This document shows positions 34,073 through 42,118 of a stretch of DNA of 52,940 nt, piece by piece. Origin of the DNA: an uncultured Lactobacillus sp. (GTDB lineage Bacteria; Bacillota; Bacilli; Lactobacillales; Lactobacillaceae); NCBI GenBank assembly GCA_945873395.1, contig CAMCCW010000002.1, positions 1-52,940 on the forward strand, read 5' to 3'. A program made the translations under genes and the position numbers. Numbering within the stretch: position 1 is the stretch's first letter; each line of letters begins with the position of its first letter. The notes under the pieces are model-generated. The model saw only the letters and a list, made by a program, of their open reading frames with translations. It did no database searches and was not told the DNA's origin.

Positions 34073-34973
34073 AGTTTAAAGCATTAACGAAATCCGCGAG
34101 ATCGTCCCGGATGACGGTGGTCTGTTGACGGATTTCCTGAGGACAGCTGGTTGGTCGGTTATCGACGGTTACCAGGCGGGCTTCGGGATTATTATAGGTC
34201 CAGTTCCAGAAGGGGTACTTGATAATTCCGGGGGTGTTCATCCCAACGCCCAGTTCAAGGAAGAGCACTCGCCCGGTCTGATGGTGAGCAATGAAGTTGT
34301 TGAAACGGGCTGCTGCCTGGTGCCAACCAGTGTCCTCGACGAAGTGACTGTCGACCCGCAGGTTAAGGGCGTACGGCTGGGCCTGCTTGACCAAGCTTTT
34401 ATTGACCTGCATTTTGATTTGATCGCCATCAGGAATGATCAGTTGGTTGTCTGAGCCAATTTGAAATCCCTGGTCTAGGACCATCGCTCGTACCAGCTCG
34501 TAGTTATCGAAGGTCATATTCTGATCGTTGCGTTGGAAGAGTCCGTAGTCGCCCTGAGTGTAGAAGAGCCGGTTCTTATCGATATGGGCCTGCTGGAACT
34601 GGTGGTCGACGTTGGTGGTCAGGACGAAGTAGTTGGTCCCTTGTAAAAAGTGCATCAGCTGCCGATAGGTATCACTCGGTGCCGGCTGGTAACGATTGAT
34701 CCAGATGGCCCGTGACCACCAGGCCCAACGTTCTGCGGGGGTTGGGAATTGAAAGAAACCGCCGGAGTACATGTCGTTGATTCCGTACTTATGCTGAAAA
34801 TCACTGAAGTAGGTCGTGAAACGTGGCCCACTATAGGTCAGCCCGGCGGCAGTCGACAGACCCGAACCGGCGCCAACAATCACGGCATCGGCATGGGCAC
34901 TGAAGTCCTTGATTGCCTTAATCTTGGCTGAGTAACTGTTGGTAAATGCTGCGGTCAGTGTCTTTGAAAACAT
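34071..34973 (-). CDS. Sir2-family protein resembling class M (SirTM, putative protein ADP-ribosylating sirtuin)
   Basis: AVIVGAGSGLSTAAGL, VLTTNVDHQFQ, YTQGDYGLFQ (Q in place of the usual catalytic H), single Cys so no Zn-ribbon; next to a macrodomain gene. Confidence 0.85.
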   Translation of the reverse strand: MFSKTLTAAFTNSYSAKIKAIKDFSAHADAVIVGAGSGLSTAAGLTYSGPRFTTYFSDFQHKYGINDMYSGGFFQFPTPAERWAWWSRAIWINRYQPAPSDTYRQLMHFLQGTNYFVLTTNVDHQFQQAHIDKNRLFYTQGDYGLFQRNDQNMTFDNYELVRAMVLDQGFQIGSDNQLIIPDGDQIKMQVNKSLVKQAQPYALNLRVDSHFVEDTGWHQAAARFNNFIAHHQTGRVLFLELGVGMNTPGIIKYPFWNWTYNNPEARLVTVDNRPTSCPQEIRQQTTVIRDDLADFVNALN

Positions 34974-35691
34974 TAAAAATCACCTTCTTGATTGTTGTGT
35001 TGTTGCGAAGAAAATCGGTCACGGTACGAACGGCCACCGTTGCCGCCTGCCAGTTAGGGAAGCGGAAGACCCCGGTTGAAATGCAGGGGAAGGTAATGCT
35101 GGTCAGGTGGTGCTGGGCCGCCAGTTGCAAGGAATTGCGGTAGGAAGCCGCCAGCTGGTCAACATTGGTGGCTGTCGGCACCGCACCAGCGACGATCGGG
35201 CCGACGGTATGGATAACATACTTGCTGGGGAGGTTAAAGGCGGGAGTGATTTTGGCCTGGCCGGTGGGCTCCGGGTGGCCCTGCACCGCCATCAGCTGGG
35301 CGCAATTATTCCGCAGCTCAATCCCGGCAAAGGTATGGATGGCGTTGTCGATGCAGTTGTGGTTCGGCAGGTAGCACCCGGTCATCTCACTATTGGCGGC
35401 GTTGACAATTGCATCGACCTGGAGCCTGGTGATGTCCCCCTGCCAGATATTCAACCCAGGGTGAAAAAGGTCTTCTGACACGATTCCCTTTTGTCGGGCC
35501 CGTTCCTGGAGATACTGGTCCTGAACATTCTTGAATTCTGGTGAGATGGGATGGGCAGGACGGATGTTGACGAGGGCACGCAGGAGCCGGCGCTGCTTTT
35601 GCGGGTCAGCGGGGATGGTGATCGCGCTGCCGTCGGGATGTTCTGCTAATAGTTGGTGAATTAGATAGATTCGTCGTTGTGTTTGATCCAT
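34918..35691 (-). CDS. Macrodomain protein (protein-ADP-ribose hydrolase, zinc-type)
   Basis: IWQGDITRLQVDAIVNAANSEMTGCYLPNHNCIDNAIH, FPCISTGVFRFP. Confidence 0.9.
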   Translation of the reverse strand: MDQTQRRIYLIHQLLAEHPDGSAITIPADPQKQRRLLRALVNIRPAHPISPEFKNVQDQYLQERARQKGIVSEDLFHPGLNIWQGDITRLQVDAIVNAANSEMTGCYLPNHNCIDNAIHTFAGIELRNNCAQLMAVQGHPEPTGQAKITPAFNLPSKYVIHTVGPIVAGAVPTATNVDQLAASYRNSLQLAAQHHLTSITFPCISTGVFRFPNWQAATVAVRTVTDFLRNNTTIKKVIFNVFKDTDRSIYQQLLSQD

Positions 35692-35703
35692 ATACGATTC
35701 CTC

Positions 35704-36003
35704 CTACATACGGTGGTGGATAAGGCTCTGGTTGCCGCTGGCATAGTGGCCCCATGCGCTGTATACCACGATAGTCTGCTTTTGCTTATCAACGGAATAT
35801 ACCACCCGGTTCTTCTGGCTGATCCGCTTTGAATAGAGGCTCGGCCGAGGAGCACGGTTTTCTAAAACTTCGAAGTGGTGGCCGGTACTGAAGGGATTAG
35901 CAGCTAACTCATCTTTGATTCTTTGGTAGTTTTTGAGGAGGCGGGCTCCCTGCAGGTTTTTCCGGTGCTTCTTGATGAGGTGGCGTTCAATGATTTGATA
36001 CAT
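35704..36003 (-). CDS. Txe/YoeB-like mRNA interferase toxin (start 36003 or 36015)
   Basis: SLYSKRISQKNRVVYSVDKQKQTIVVYSAWGHYAS aligns by eye with YoeB, with counterparts of E46, R65, H83, Y84. Confidence 0.75.
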   Translation of the reverse strand: MYQIIERHLIKKHRKNLQGARLLKNYQRIKDELAANPFSTGHHFEVLENRAPRPSLYSKRISQKNRVVYSVDKQKQTIVVYSAWGHYASGNQSLIHHRM

Positions 36004-36388
36004 TGCGCTCACCACTAAAACGAAAAGCCTTTTGGAAGATTGGCCGTTGCCGAAGGTCGTAGATGGAACCGGTCAGGGGTGTAATGGCGAACGGGCGGAG
36101 AATGCTGCGTCGTTCAGAGTGGTTTTCGCCCGAAATCCGGTGCATCTCCGGGTGGGTAGCAAAGATCTTATCGATATATTGCTGGTCGACCTCTTTAGCG
36201 ATCCCAGTCAGGGTAAAACCGACACTGGTCATGGTCTCGTCGCCGCGCAGGGCAGTAATAGAAATCTGCGGATGCGCCTTGAGTCGGTGATAAAAGGGCT
36301 TCTCAAAGGTCGTCGCAAAGATCAGCCGGTCGTTTTGACAGAGTTCAATGTCAGCGACGTTTGTCCGGGGATTGCCATCCTGGTCCAC
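35987..36388 (-). CDS. Pyridoxamine 5'-phosphate oxidase-like FMN-binding split-barrel protein, possibly 5'-truncated or with a non-standard start
   Basis: TVDQDGNPRTNVADIELCQNDRLIFATTFEKPFYHRLKAHPQISITALRG; GTG at 36388 is the first usual start in frame. Confidence 0.7.
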   Translation of the reverse strand: MDQDGNPRTNVADIELCQNDRLIFATTFEKPFYHRLKAHPQISITALRGDETMTSVGFTLTGIAKEVDQQYIDKIFATHPEMHRISGENHSERRSILRPFAITPLTGSIYDLRQRPIFQKAFRFSGERNVSNH

Positions 36389-36537
36389 GGTCCCAAAGAC
36401 AACGGACTGAAAGGCAGCGGGGATCAGGCTTAGAAATTCGTGATTAGAAAGTTGGTTAGTTAGTTTAGGGATGCTGCTACAATTAATCGCTCTTTCTTGT
36501 TATTTTATTTTTTACACGTATATAAGGTAGCATTTCA

Positions 36538-36574
36538 TTTTATAGATGTCAAAAATAAAATAACATCTATAAAA
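36538..36574. promoter_or_regulatory. 12-bp inverted repeat, operator candidate in the divergent intergenic region
   Basis: TTTTATAGATGT (36538-36549) and ACATCTATAAAA (36563-36574). Confidence 0.7.
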
Positions 36575-36578
36575 CGTG

Positions 36579-36610
36579 TTGACTTTAAAATTGCACGTGC
36601 TATTATAATT
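36579..36610 (+). promoter_or_regulatory. Promoter of nmrA-rrf2 with embedded palindrome
   Basis: TTGACT and TATTATAAT with GCACGTGC palindrome (36593-36600) between them. Confidence 0.55.
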
Positions 36611-36651
36611 CGTGTAAATTACAAAACAACAAGTAAAGGAGATCATTAATT

Positions 36652-37503
36652 ATGAAATATGCTGTAACTGCCGCAACCGGTAATTTTGGTCAAACCGCTG
36701 TTAAGGAACTGAACAAGTTGGTCGGCGTTGATAACGTTGTTGTAATCGCTCGAAACAGTGCAAAGGCGGTCAAGCTGTTTGCAGAAAACGAAGTCCGCAC
36801 TGGTGACTACGAAGATCTGGCTTCGATGACGAAGGCTCTGGCCGGGATCGACCGCGTTCTCTTCATCTCTTCACAACCAGGCGGGAAAGTTGACCGGGCC
36901 ACTGCTCAAGGTAACGTGGTAAAGGCAATGGTTGCTGATGATGTGAAGTTTGTCGCCTACGTCAGCTTCCCGAACGCTCAAGAGTCAACCACCCCATTGG
37001 CTACTGACCACCGCCTGACCGAAAACGCCATTAAGGAAGCGGGCATTGGCCATGCCTTCCTCCGTGACAACTGGTACCTGGAAAACGAAATTGGTTTCCT
37101 GCAAAGTGGGGCTGCTAACCAAGATGCGCTGTACTGGGCCAATAATAAGGCTGGTTGGGCACTCGAACGCGACTACGCAGAAGCAGCGGCTAAGGTTGTC
37201 GCTGGCAATGCCGCCCAGGAAGTCTACGAATTTGCTGGTCAGCCCCGGAGCTACGAAGAATTAGGAGCAGCCCTGAAGGAAGCCACTGGTAATGACTTTA
37301 AGGTTAAGCAAGTTTCTCATGATGAGTACGTCAAGGCGCTAGAGAGCAGCGGCCTTGATAACGCCACCGCAGAGTTGTTTGCTTCCTTCCAGGCGCCAAT
37401 TGAATCTGGTGACCTGGCTGAAGGTAGTGACGACTTGGCAAAGGCCCTCGGGCGGCCGGTTACCCCGATTGTGGATGCCATTAAGGAAATCCTTGCACGT
37501 TAG
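36652..37503 (+). CDS. NmrA-like NAD(P)-binding oxidoreductase (QorB type)
   Basis: YAVTAATGNFGQTAVKELNKLV, DRVLFISSQPG, AGQPRSYEELGAAL. Confidence 0.88.
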   Translation: MKYAVTAATGNFGQTAVKELNKLVGVDNVVVIARNSAKAVKLFAENEVRTGDYEDLASMTKALAGIDRVLFISSQPGGKVDRATAQGNVVKAMVADDVKFVAYVSFPNAQESTTPLATDHRLTENAIKEAGIGHAFLRDNWYLENEIGFLQSGAANQDALYWANNKAGWALERDYAEAAAKVVAGNAAQEVYEFAGQPRSYEELGAALKEATGNDFKVKQVSHDEYVKALESSGLDNATAELFASFQAPIESGDLAEGSDDLAKALGRPVTPIVDAIKEILAR

Positions 37504-37527
37504 AAAACAACAAGTTAAAATGATGGT

Positions 37528-37977
37528 ATGAAATTCTCATACAAACTCAGCGATGCAGTGCATGTTTTAAGCTACTTATATATCTATCGTGATGGCGACC
37601 TGTCCAGTCGGGCAATCGCCAAGAGTGTTGAGTCGAACCCAAGTGTTGTTCGCCAATTGATGTCTGATTTGCGGGAAGCCGGAATTATTGAAACCAGGAA
37701 AGGAGCTGCGGCACCACGCCTGGCTAAGCAACCATCTGAGATTAGCCTGCGCGAGATTTATCTGGCAATCAATATGGACCACAACCTTCTCCACATTGAC
37801 CCGAAAACCAACCCCCAATGTATTGTGGGGGGCAACATTCAGGATACCCTCAACGATTTCTATGGTCGGGTCCAGAAAACGGCATTTGATGAAATGGCAA
37901 AGATTACCCTGGCCGATATTATTGATGATGTCTTGACTAGGCAAGCTGCTAAGCAAAGTAAAAAGAGTTCAGTCTAG
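37528..37977 (+). CDS. Rrf2 family transcriptional regulator
   Basis: KLSDAVHVLSYLYIYRDGDLSSRAIAKSVESNPSVVRQLMSDLREAGIIETRKG. Confidence 0.88.
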   Translation: MKFSYKLSDAVHVLSYLYIYRDGDLSSRAIAKSVESNPSVVRQLMSDLREAGIIETRKGAAAPRLAKQPSEISLREIYLAINMDHNLLHIDPKTNPQCIVGGNIQDTLNDFYGRVQKTAFDEMAKITLADIIDDVLTRQAAKQSKKSSV

Positions 37978-37993
37978 GGCTGAGCTCTTTTTA
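37961..37993 (+). terminator. Terminator after the rrf2 gene
   Basis: AAAAGAGTTCAG..CTGAGCTCTTTTT. Confidence 0.75.
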
Positions 37994-38027
37994 GCTTTAA
38001 TAAGGATGATGTTAATCGCAACCTAAA

Positions 38028-38073
38028 AGCGACCCTAGTTTCCTGATTTGTTAGTCAGGAAGCTAGGGCCGCT
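38028..38073 (-). terminator. Terminator of metA-metY-hom
   Basis: AGCgACCCTAGTTTCCTGA..TCAGGAAGCTAGGGcCGCT; T-run on the minus strand. Confidence 0.8.
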
Positions 38074-38076
38074 TAG

Positions 38077-39339
38077 CTATTCTTGGGGGACGGGTTGCCA
38101 GCTATTAGCAATCGGCAGGTAGGAAACCTTGGCCCCATTCTTTTCAAGGGTATGCAGCAGTTTTTCTAATGTGTCACGTGAAATTACGGACGTCAGGCCA
38201 CTCCAGTAGTGGGGACCAACCGTCTGCTGCTGGAAAAGATCTGGATAGTTAGAATTGGTTAGCGAACGATCCTCTTCCACGGTGATTAAATACCGCTGGG
38301 GAACAGTCGTTAAGGATTGGGCGGCTGCCGGCTTGCGGTAGTTGTTAAATTCACGACCGCAGTCTCCCTTCACGATATCATCGCCGGTAGCTAACAGGTC
38401 GCTCAGAATGCTGTTAGCGGTAGGCGCGGCACCAGCACCAGGGCCGGTGTAGGTGGTTTCGCCAAGGGCATCGCTTTGGACAGCGATCGCGTTTTGCACC
38501 CCGTTGACATGAGCAAGTGGTTCTGCAGCCGGGATCGCCGCCGGCCCAACTAAGGAGTAGAGCTGGTGCCCGGCTTCCTTAGCCACCGCCAGGAGCTTGA
38601 TCTTCATTTTAAATTGTTTAGCACTAGCTAGCTGGGCAGGCGAAATTTTGGTAATCCCTCGGCGCGGAATATCGGCTAGCCTGAGAGATTGACCAAAGGC
38701 AAAGCGGCTAAGGATAATCAGCTTGTAGGTCGCGTCAATCCCCTGCACGTCGTTAGTGGGGTCCGCTTCCGCATAACCCAGCTCCTGAGCATTTTTGAGG
38801 GCCGTTGCATAATCCCTATCTTCCCGATCCATTGCGGTCAGAACATAGTTAGCGGTACCGTTGATAATGCCGGTAATCTGGCTGATTTTATCGGTTTCGA
38901 GACTGGAGGAGAGGACGCGGAGGATGGGGATGCCACCGGCCACGCTCGCTTCATAGAAGAAGTCAACTTTGGCTGTTTTAGCTAATCGCAGAATTTCTTC
39001 ACCGGCGGTCGCGAGGAGGTCCTTGTTGGCGCTGATGATGGATTTGCCATTAAGGATTGCCTGACAGATAGCGACTTTAGCCGGTTCAATCGTTCCCATT
39101 GCTTCAATCACAATCTGAATTTCGGGATCATCGACCACATCGGTTACCTTCTCAGTGAGAATCGTCCCGGCAGGCAGGTCATCGTTTTGGTGACGGGTAC
39201 GGTTGTGAACGGCGACGCTTTTGAGCTTAAAACGAAAATCCTGGGTCCGGGCGATCTTAGCTGCTTGCTTTTGCAGGAGGGTCACAACCCCCTTACCGAC
39301 AGTGCCAAGCCCTAAAAGGCCGATTGTGATTGTTTCCAT
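38077..39339 (-). CDS. hom: Homoserine dehydrogenase
   Basis: IGLLGLGTVGKGVVTLL, GIINGTANYVLTAM, DPTNDVQGIDATYK. Confidence 0.95.
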   Translation of the reverse strand: METITIGLLGLGTVGKGVVTLLQKQAAKIARTQDFRFKLKSVAVHNRTRHQNDDLPAGTILTEKVTDVVDDPEIQIVIEAMGTIEPAKVAICQAILNGKSIISANKDLLATAGEEILRLAKTAKVDFFYEASVAGGIPILRVLSSSLETDKISQITGIINGTANYVLTAMDREDRDYATALKNAQELGYAEADPTNDVQGIDATYKLIILSRFAFGQSLRLADIPRRGITKISPAQLASAKQFKMKIKLLAVAKEAGHQLYSLVGPAAIPAAEPLAHVNGVQNAIAVQSDALGETTYTGPGAGAAPTANSILSDLLATGDDIVKGDCGREFNNYRKPAAAQSLTTVPQRYLITVEEDRSLTNSNYPDLFQQQTVGPHYWSGLTSVISRDTLEKLLHTLEKNGAKVSYLPIANSWQPVPQE

Positions 39340-39354
39340 AGCAGGAGCTCCTTT

Positions 39355-40638
39355 CTAAATTTTGGCGAGTGCTTGATCAAGGTCCGCAATTAGGTCGTCA
39401 GCATTTTCGATCCCCACGGAAATCCGGATGAGGTCTGGGGTCACTCCGGCGGCCTTAAGCTGCTCTTCATTTAGCTGGGCGTGGGTCGTTGATGCGGGGT
39501 GGATAATCAGTGACTTGGCATCGGCAACGTTGGCGAGAAGCGAGAAGAGCTTGAGGTTGCTGATTAACTTCTTTCCAGCTTCCTCGCCGCCCTTAAGACC
39601 GAGGGTGAAGATCGAACCGACGCCCTTAGGGAAGTACTTATCGGCGAGCGGCTTATAAGGGCTATCCGGCAATTCGGGGTAGTTGATCCAGGCAACCTTA
39701 GGATGGTTGTTTAAGAAACTGACGATTTTGCGGGTATTGGCAACGTGGCGTTCGACCCGTAGTGATAATGATTCCAGACCTTGGAGAAGGAGGAAGGAGT
39801 TGAAGGGGCTGATTGTAGCCCCCAGGTCCCGCAGTGTTTCTGCTCGAACCTTAGTAGTGAAGGCGGCTCCCTTCAGGTCGGCAAAGACAATCCCATCGTA
39901 CTGGTCATTTGGTTCGGTAAAGTCAGGGTATCTGCCGCTGGCCTGGTAATCGAACTTGCCATTTTCCACGATTACACCACCCATCGTTGTGCCGTGACCG
40001 CCGATAAACTTGGTGGCGGAGTGAATAACGACATCGGCGCCGTGGTCAAGCGGCTTGACGAGGTAAGGCGTCCCAAAGGTGTTATCAACGATCAGGAGAA
40101 TACCGTGGTCGTGGGCAATCTTGGCGATTTTTTCGAAGTCAACCAGGTTGATCTGTGGATTCCCAATGCTTTCTACGTAAAGGGCCTTAGTATGCTCGTT
40201 AATTTCTTTGGCAAAGTTTTCGGGATCATCGGGGTCGACGAAGTGGGTTGTAATGCCAAGTTTCGGCAAGGTAACGGCGAAGAGGTCGTAGGTCCCACCG
40301 TATAAAGTGCTGGCGGCGACGATCTCGTCACCCTCGGCAGCGATGTTCAAAATGGCGGCAGTGATCGCGGCCGATCCCGTAGCGAGGGTAACGCCGGCAG
40401 TCCCGTGTTCCAAGGCGGCCACCCGCTTATCAACAACGTCTGTCGTAGGATTGGTTAAACGAGTGTAGATGTTGCCGGGTTCCTTAAGACTAAAACGGTC
40501 GGCGGCTTCCTTGGCATCCTTGAAGACGTAGGAGGTTGTTTGATAAATTGGCACAGCCCGGGAGCCGGTTTCGTCAACTGTCTGACCAGCGTGAACTTGG
40601 AGCGTTTCAAAATGGTAGTTATTGTTATTTTCTGTCAT
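39355..40638 (-). CDS. metY: O-acetylhomoserine aminocarboxypropyltransferase / Cys-Met PLP enzyme
   Basis: [40 protein letters not shown]. Confidence 0.93.
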   Translation of the reverse strand: MTENNNNYHFETLQVHAGQTVDETGSRAVPIYQTTSYVFKDAKEAADRFSLKEPGNIYTRLTNPTTDVVDKRVAALEHGTAGVTLATGSAAITAAILNIAAEGDEIVAASTLYGGTYDLFAVTLPKLGITTHFVDPDDPENFAKEINEHTKALYVESIGNPQINLVDFEKIAKIAHDHGILLIVDNTFGTPYLVKPLDHGADVVIHSATKFIGGHGTTMGGVIVENGKFDYQASGRYPDFTEPNDQYDGIVFADLKGAAFTTKVRAETLRDLGATISPFNSFLLLQGLESLSLRVERHVANTRKIVSFLNNHPKVAWINYPELPDSPYKPLADKYFPKGVGSIFTLGLKGGEEAGKKLISNLKLFSLLANVADAKSLIIHPASTTHAQLNEEQLKAAGVTPDLIRISVGIENADDLIADLDQALAKI

Positions 40639-40654
40639 ATTTAATACCTACTTT

Positions 40655-41509
40655 CTAGTTTGTGAGTGTGTTTAACCAGTTTTGATAGATTGAATGTGAG
40701 GCGGCTGGCCAGGAATAATTAATCTGGTCAGTTGCTTCGTTTTTAAAGTAGTGAAGTGGTACCTGAATTGTGCGCCGCTTTTTTTGATCGCGGTAGTATT
40801 CCTTGGCAAGGGTGTCGCAACTGTATTCCGGATGCCCAGTGATGTAAGTATGGTGGCGACGATGGGACCGGAGAAGCATTGGCCCGGCTTCTACGCTGTC
40901 GACAATTATCTTGAGGTCGCCAGGAAGGTGGTGCCGGTCAAGGATACTGGCGCTGTGACGGGATTGCGGCATCTTGATTAACCCTCCGGCACCCAGATTC
41001 AGTGAGAGGCGGGATGACGGATCGATGCTCGTGGCGGTAAAGATTCCGAAGAGCTTATTGCTGAGTGTGCGTTTGGAGATGTTGAAGTCAACGAACAGCC
41101 CCGCCTGTGCGGCCCAGCATTCGAAAAGGGTTTCGTGAACGTGGTGATTAGCCCAGGCGATGATGCGACAAAGTTCTGGCCAGTAATCAACCTGCTTAAA
41201 AGGAAGTTGCTCAACAGGCGCCCCGGTGATGATTAGGCCATCAAAGTGCCGGTCCTTAATCTGGTCAAAGTTAAGGTAGGTCTTTCGAATAATTCCCAAT
41301 GGGGTGCCCTTGAAGTGGTGAGTGGCCGGATAAAGGAAGGTTAAGGTGACATCCGACGATAGGTGATTGAAGCGGCTGAGAAATTGCAACTCAGTAGTCA
41401 GTTTGGTAGGCATTAAGTTGAGCACCAATAATTGAAGAGGTGCGGTCTGCTGGTGATTTTGCCATTGCTTTTTAATTATTGCGAAGCCATTCTGTGCGTT
41501 TGCGGTCAT
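40655..41509 (-). CDS. metA: Homoserine O-acyltransferase (MetA family)
   Basis: LQLLVLNLMPTKLTTELQFL, GLIITGAPVEQLPF, WAAQAGL, YITGHPEYSCDTLAKEYYRD. Confidence 0.93.
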   Translation of the reverse strand: MTANAQNGFAIIKKQWQNHQQTAPLQLLVLNLMPTKLTTELQFLSRFNHLSSDVTLTFLYPATHHFKGTPLGIIRKTYLNFDQIKDRHFDGLIITGAPVEQLPFKQVDYWPELCRIIAWANHHVHETLFECWAAQAGLFVDFNISKRTLSNKLFGIFTATSIDPSSRLSLNLGAGGLIKMPQSRHSASILDRHHLPGDLKIIVDSVEAGPMLLRSHRRHHTYITGHPEYSCDTLAKEYYRDQKKRRTIQVPLHYFKNEATDQINYSWPAASHSIYQNWLNTLTN

Positions 41510-41533
41510 CTTGCCATCTCCTTTCGATAAAAT

Positions 41534-41815
41534 AAAAAAGCCTTCGTCTCGGTCCTATTACTAGGATTCCGGGACGAAGGCTTTCGCGGTACCACCCTGA
41601 TTTGCTGCCAGCTCACACTGCCAGCCTTAATAAGTACTCACTATTTACACATAGTGAAGACCCGACAGGATACCGGTTGTCGACCGTTCCACCAGCCGCG
41701 ACGACCAGGGGAATAACTCGGAGCTCATCTTCGTGCTAATAATTGGTACCTCCTCACACCAACCGGCGGCTCTCTGAAACGATATTAGCATTACTCTTCT
41801 CTTCAATGTCTAATC
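41534..41815 (-). promoter_or_regulatory. T-box leader, probable tRNA-Met specificity
   Basis: AGGGTGGTACCGCG T-box (41585-41598, minus strand), AGTA and GAA-G-ATG-A specifier-loop pattern (ATG at 41726-41728), terminator AGCCTTCGTC..GACGAAGGCTTTTTT. Confidence 0.92.
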
Positions 41816-41909
41816 AAATTCTAATTGTTTGGTAGTTTATCACACTACTTTTTAATGTCAAGCGGTTAATCAGCTTTTTCAACAATTAAATAGCAAGCCT
41901 ATATATTTT

Positions 41910-42094
41910 AATTGCGAACAATTTTCTCCTCACATTTCGCAAATAAGATTTTATATTATCAAAACACGAACTTATTTTGAAATAGAAGCGACTAAGTTAG
42001 TAAAATACGTTGACACTTTAAAAACAAAATAGTATATTGAAACCATAAAATAGCGAATGGAAATTTGCCATCGTGTATATATTGTTCGTGTTTT
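41910..42094. promoter_or_regulatory. Cluster of PurR-box-like elements upstream of purC
   Basis: TGCGAACAATTT (cgaac 41915-41919), AAAACACGAACTTATT (cgaac 41967-41971), ATTGTTCGTGTTTT (gttcg 42084-42088). Confidence 0.6.
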
Positions 42095-42118
42095 CAATTC
42101 AAAGGAGTCAACTGAGTG

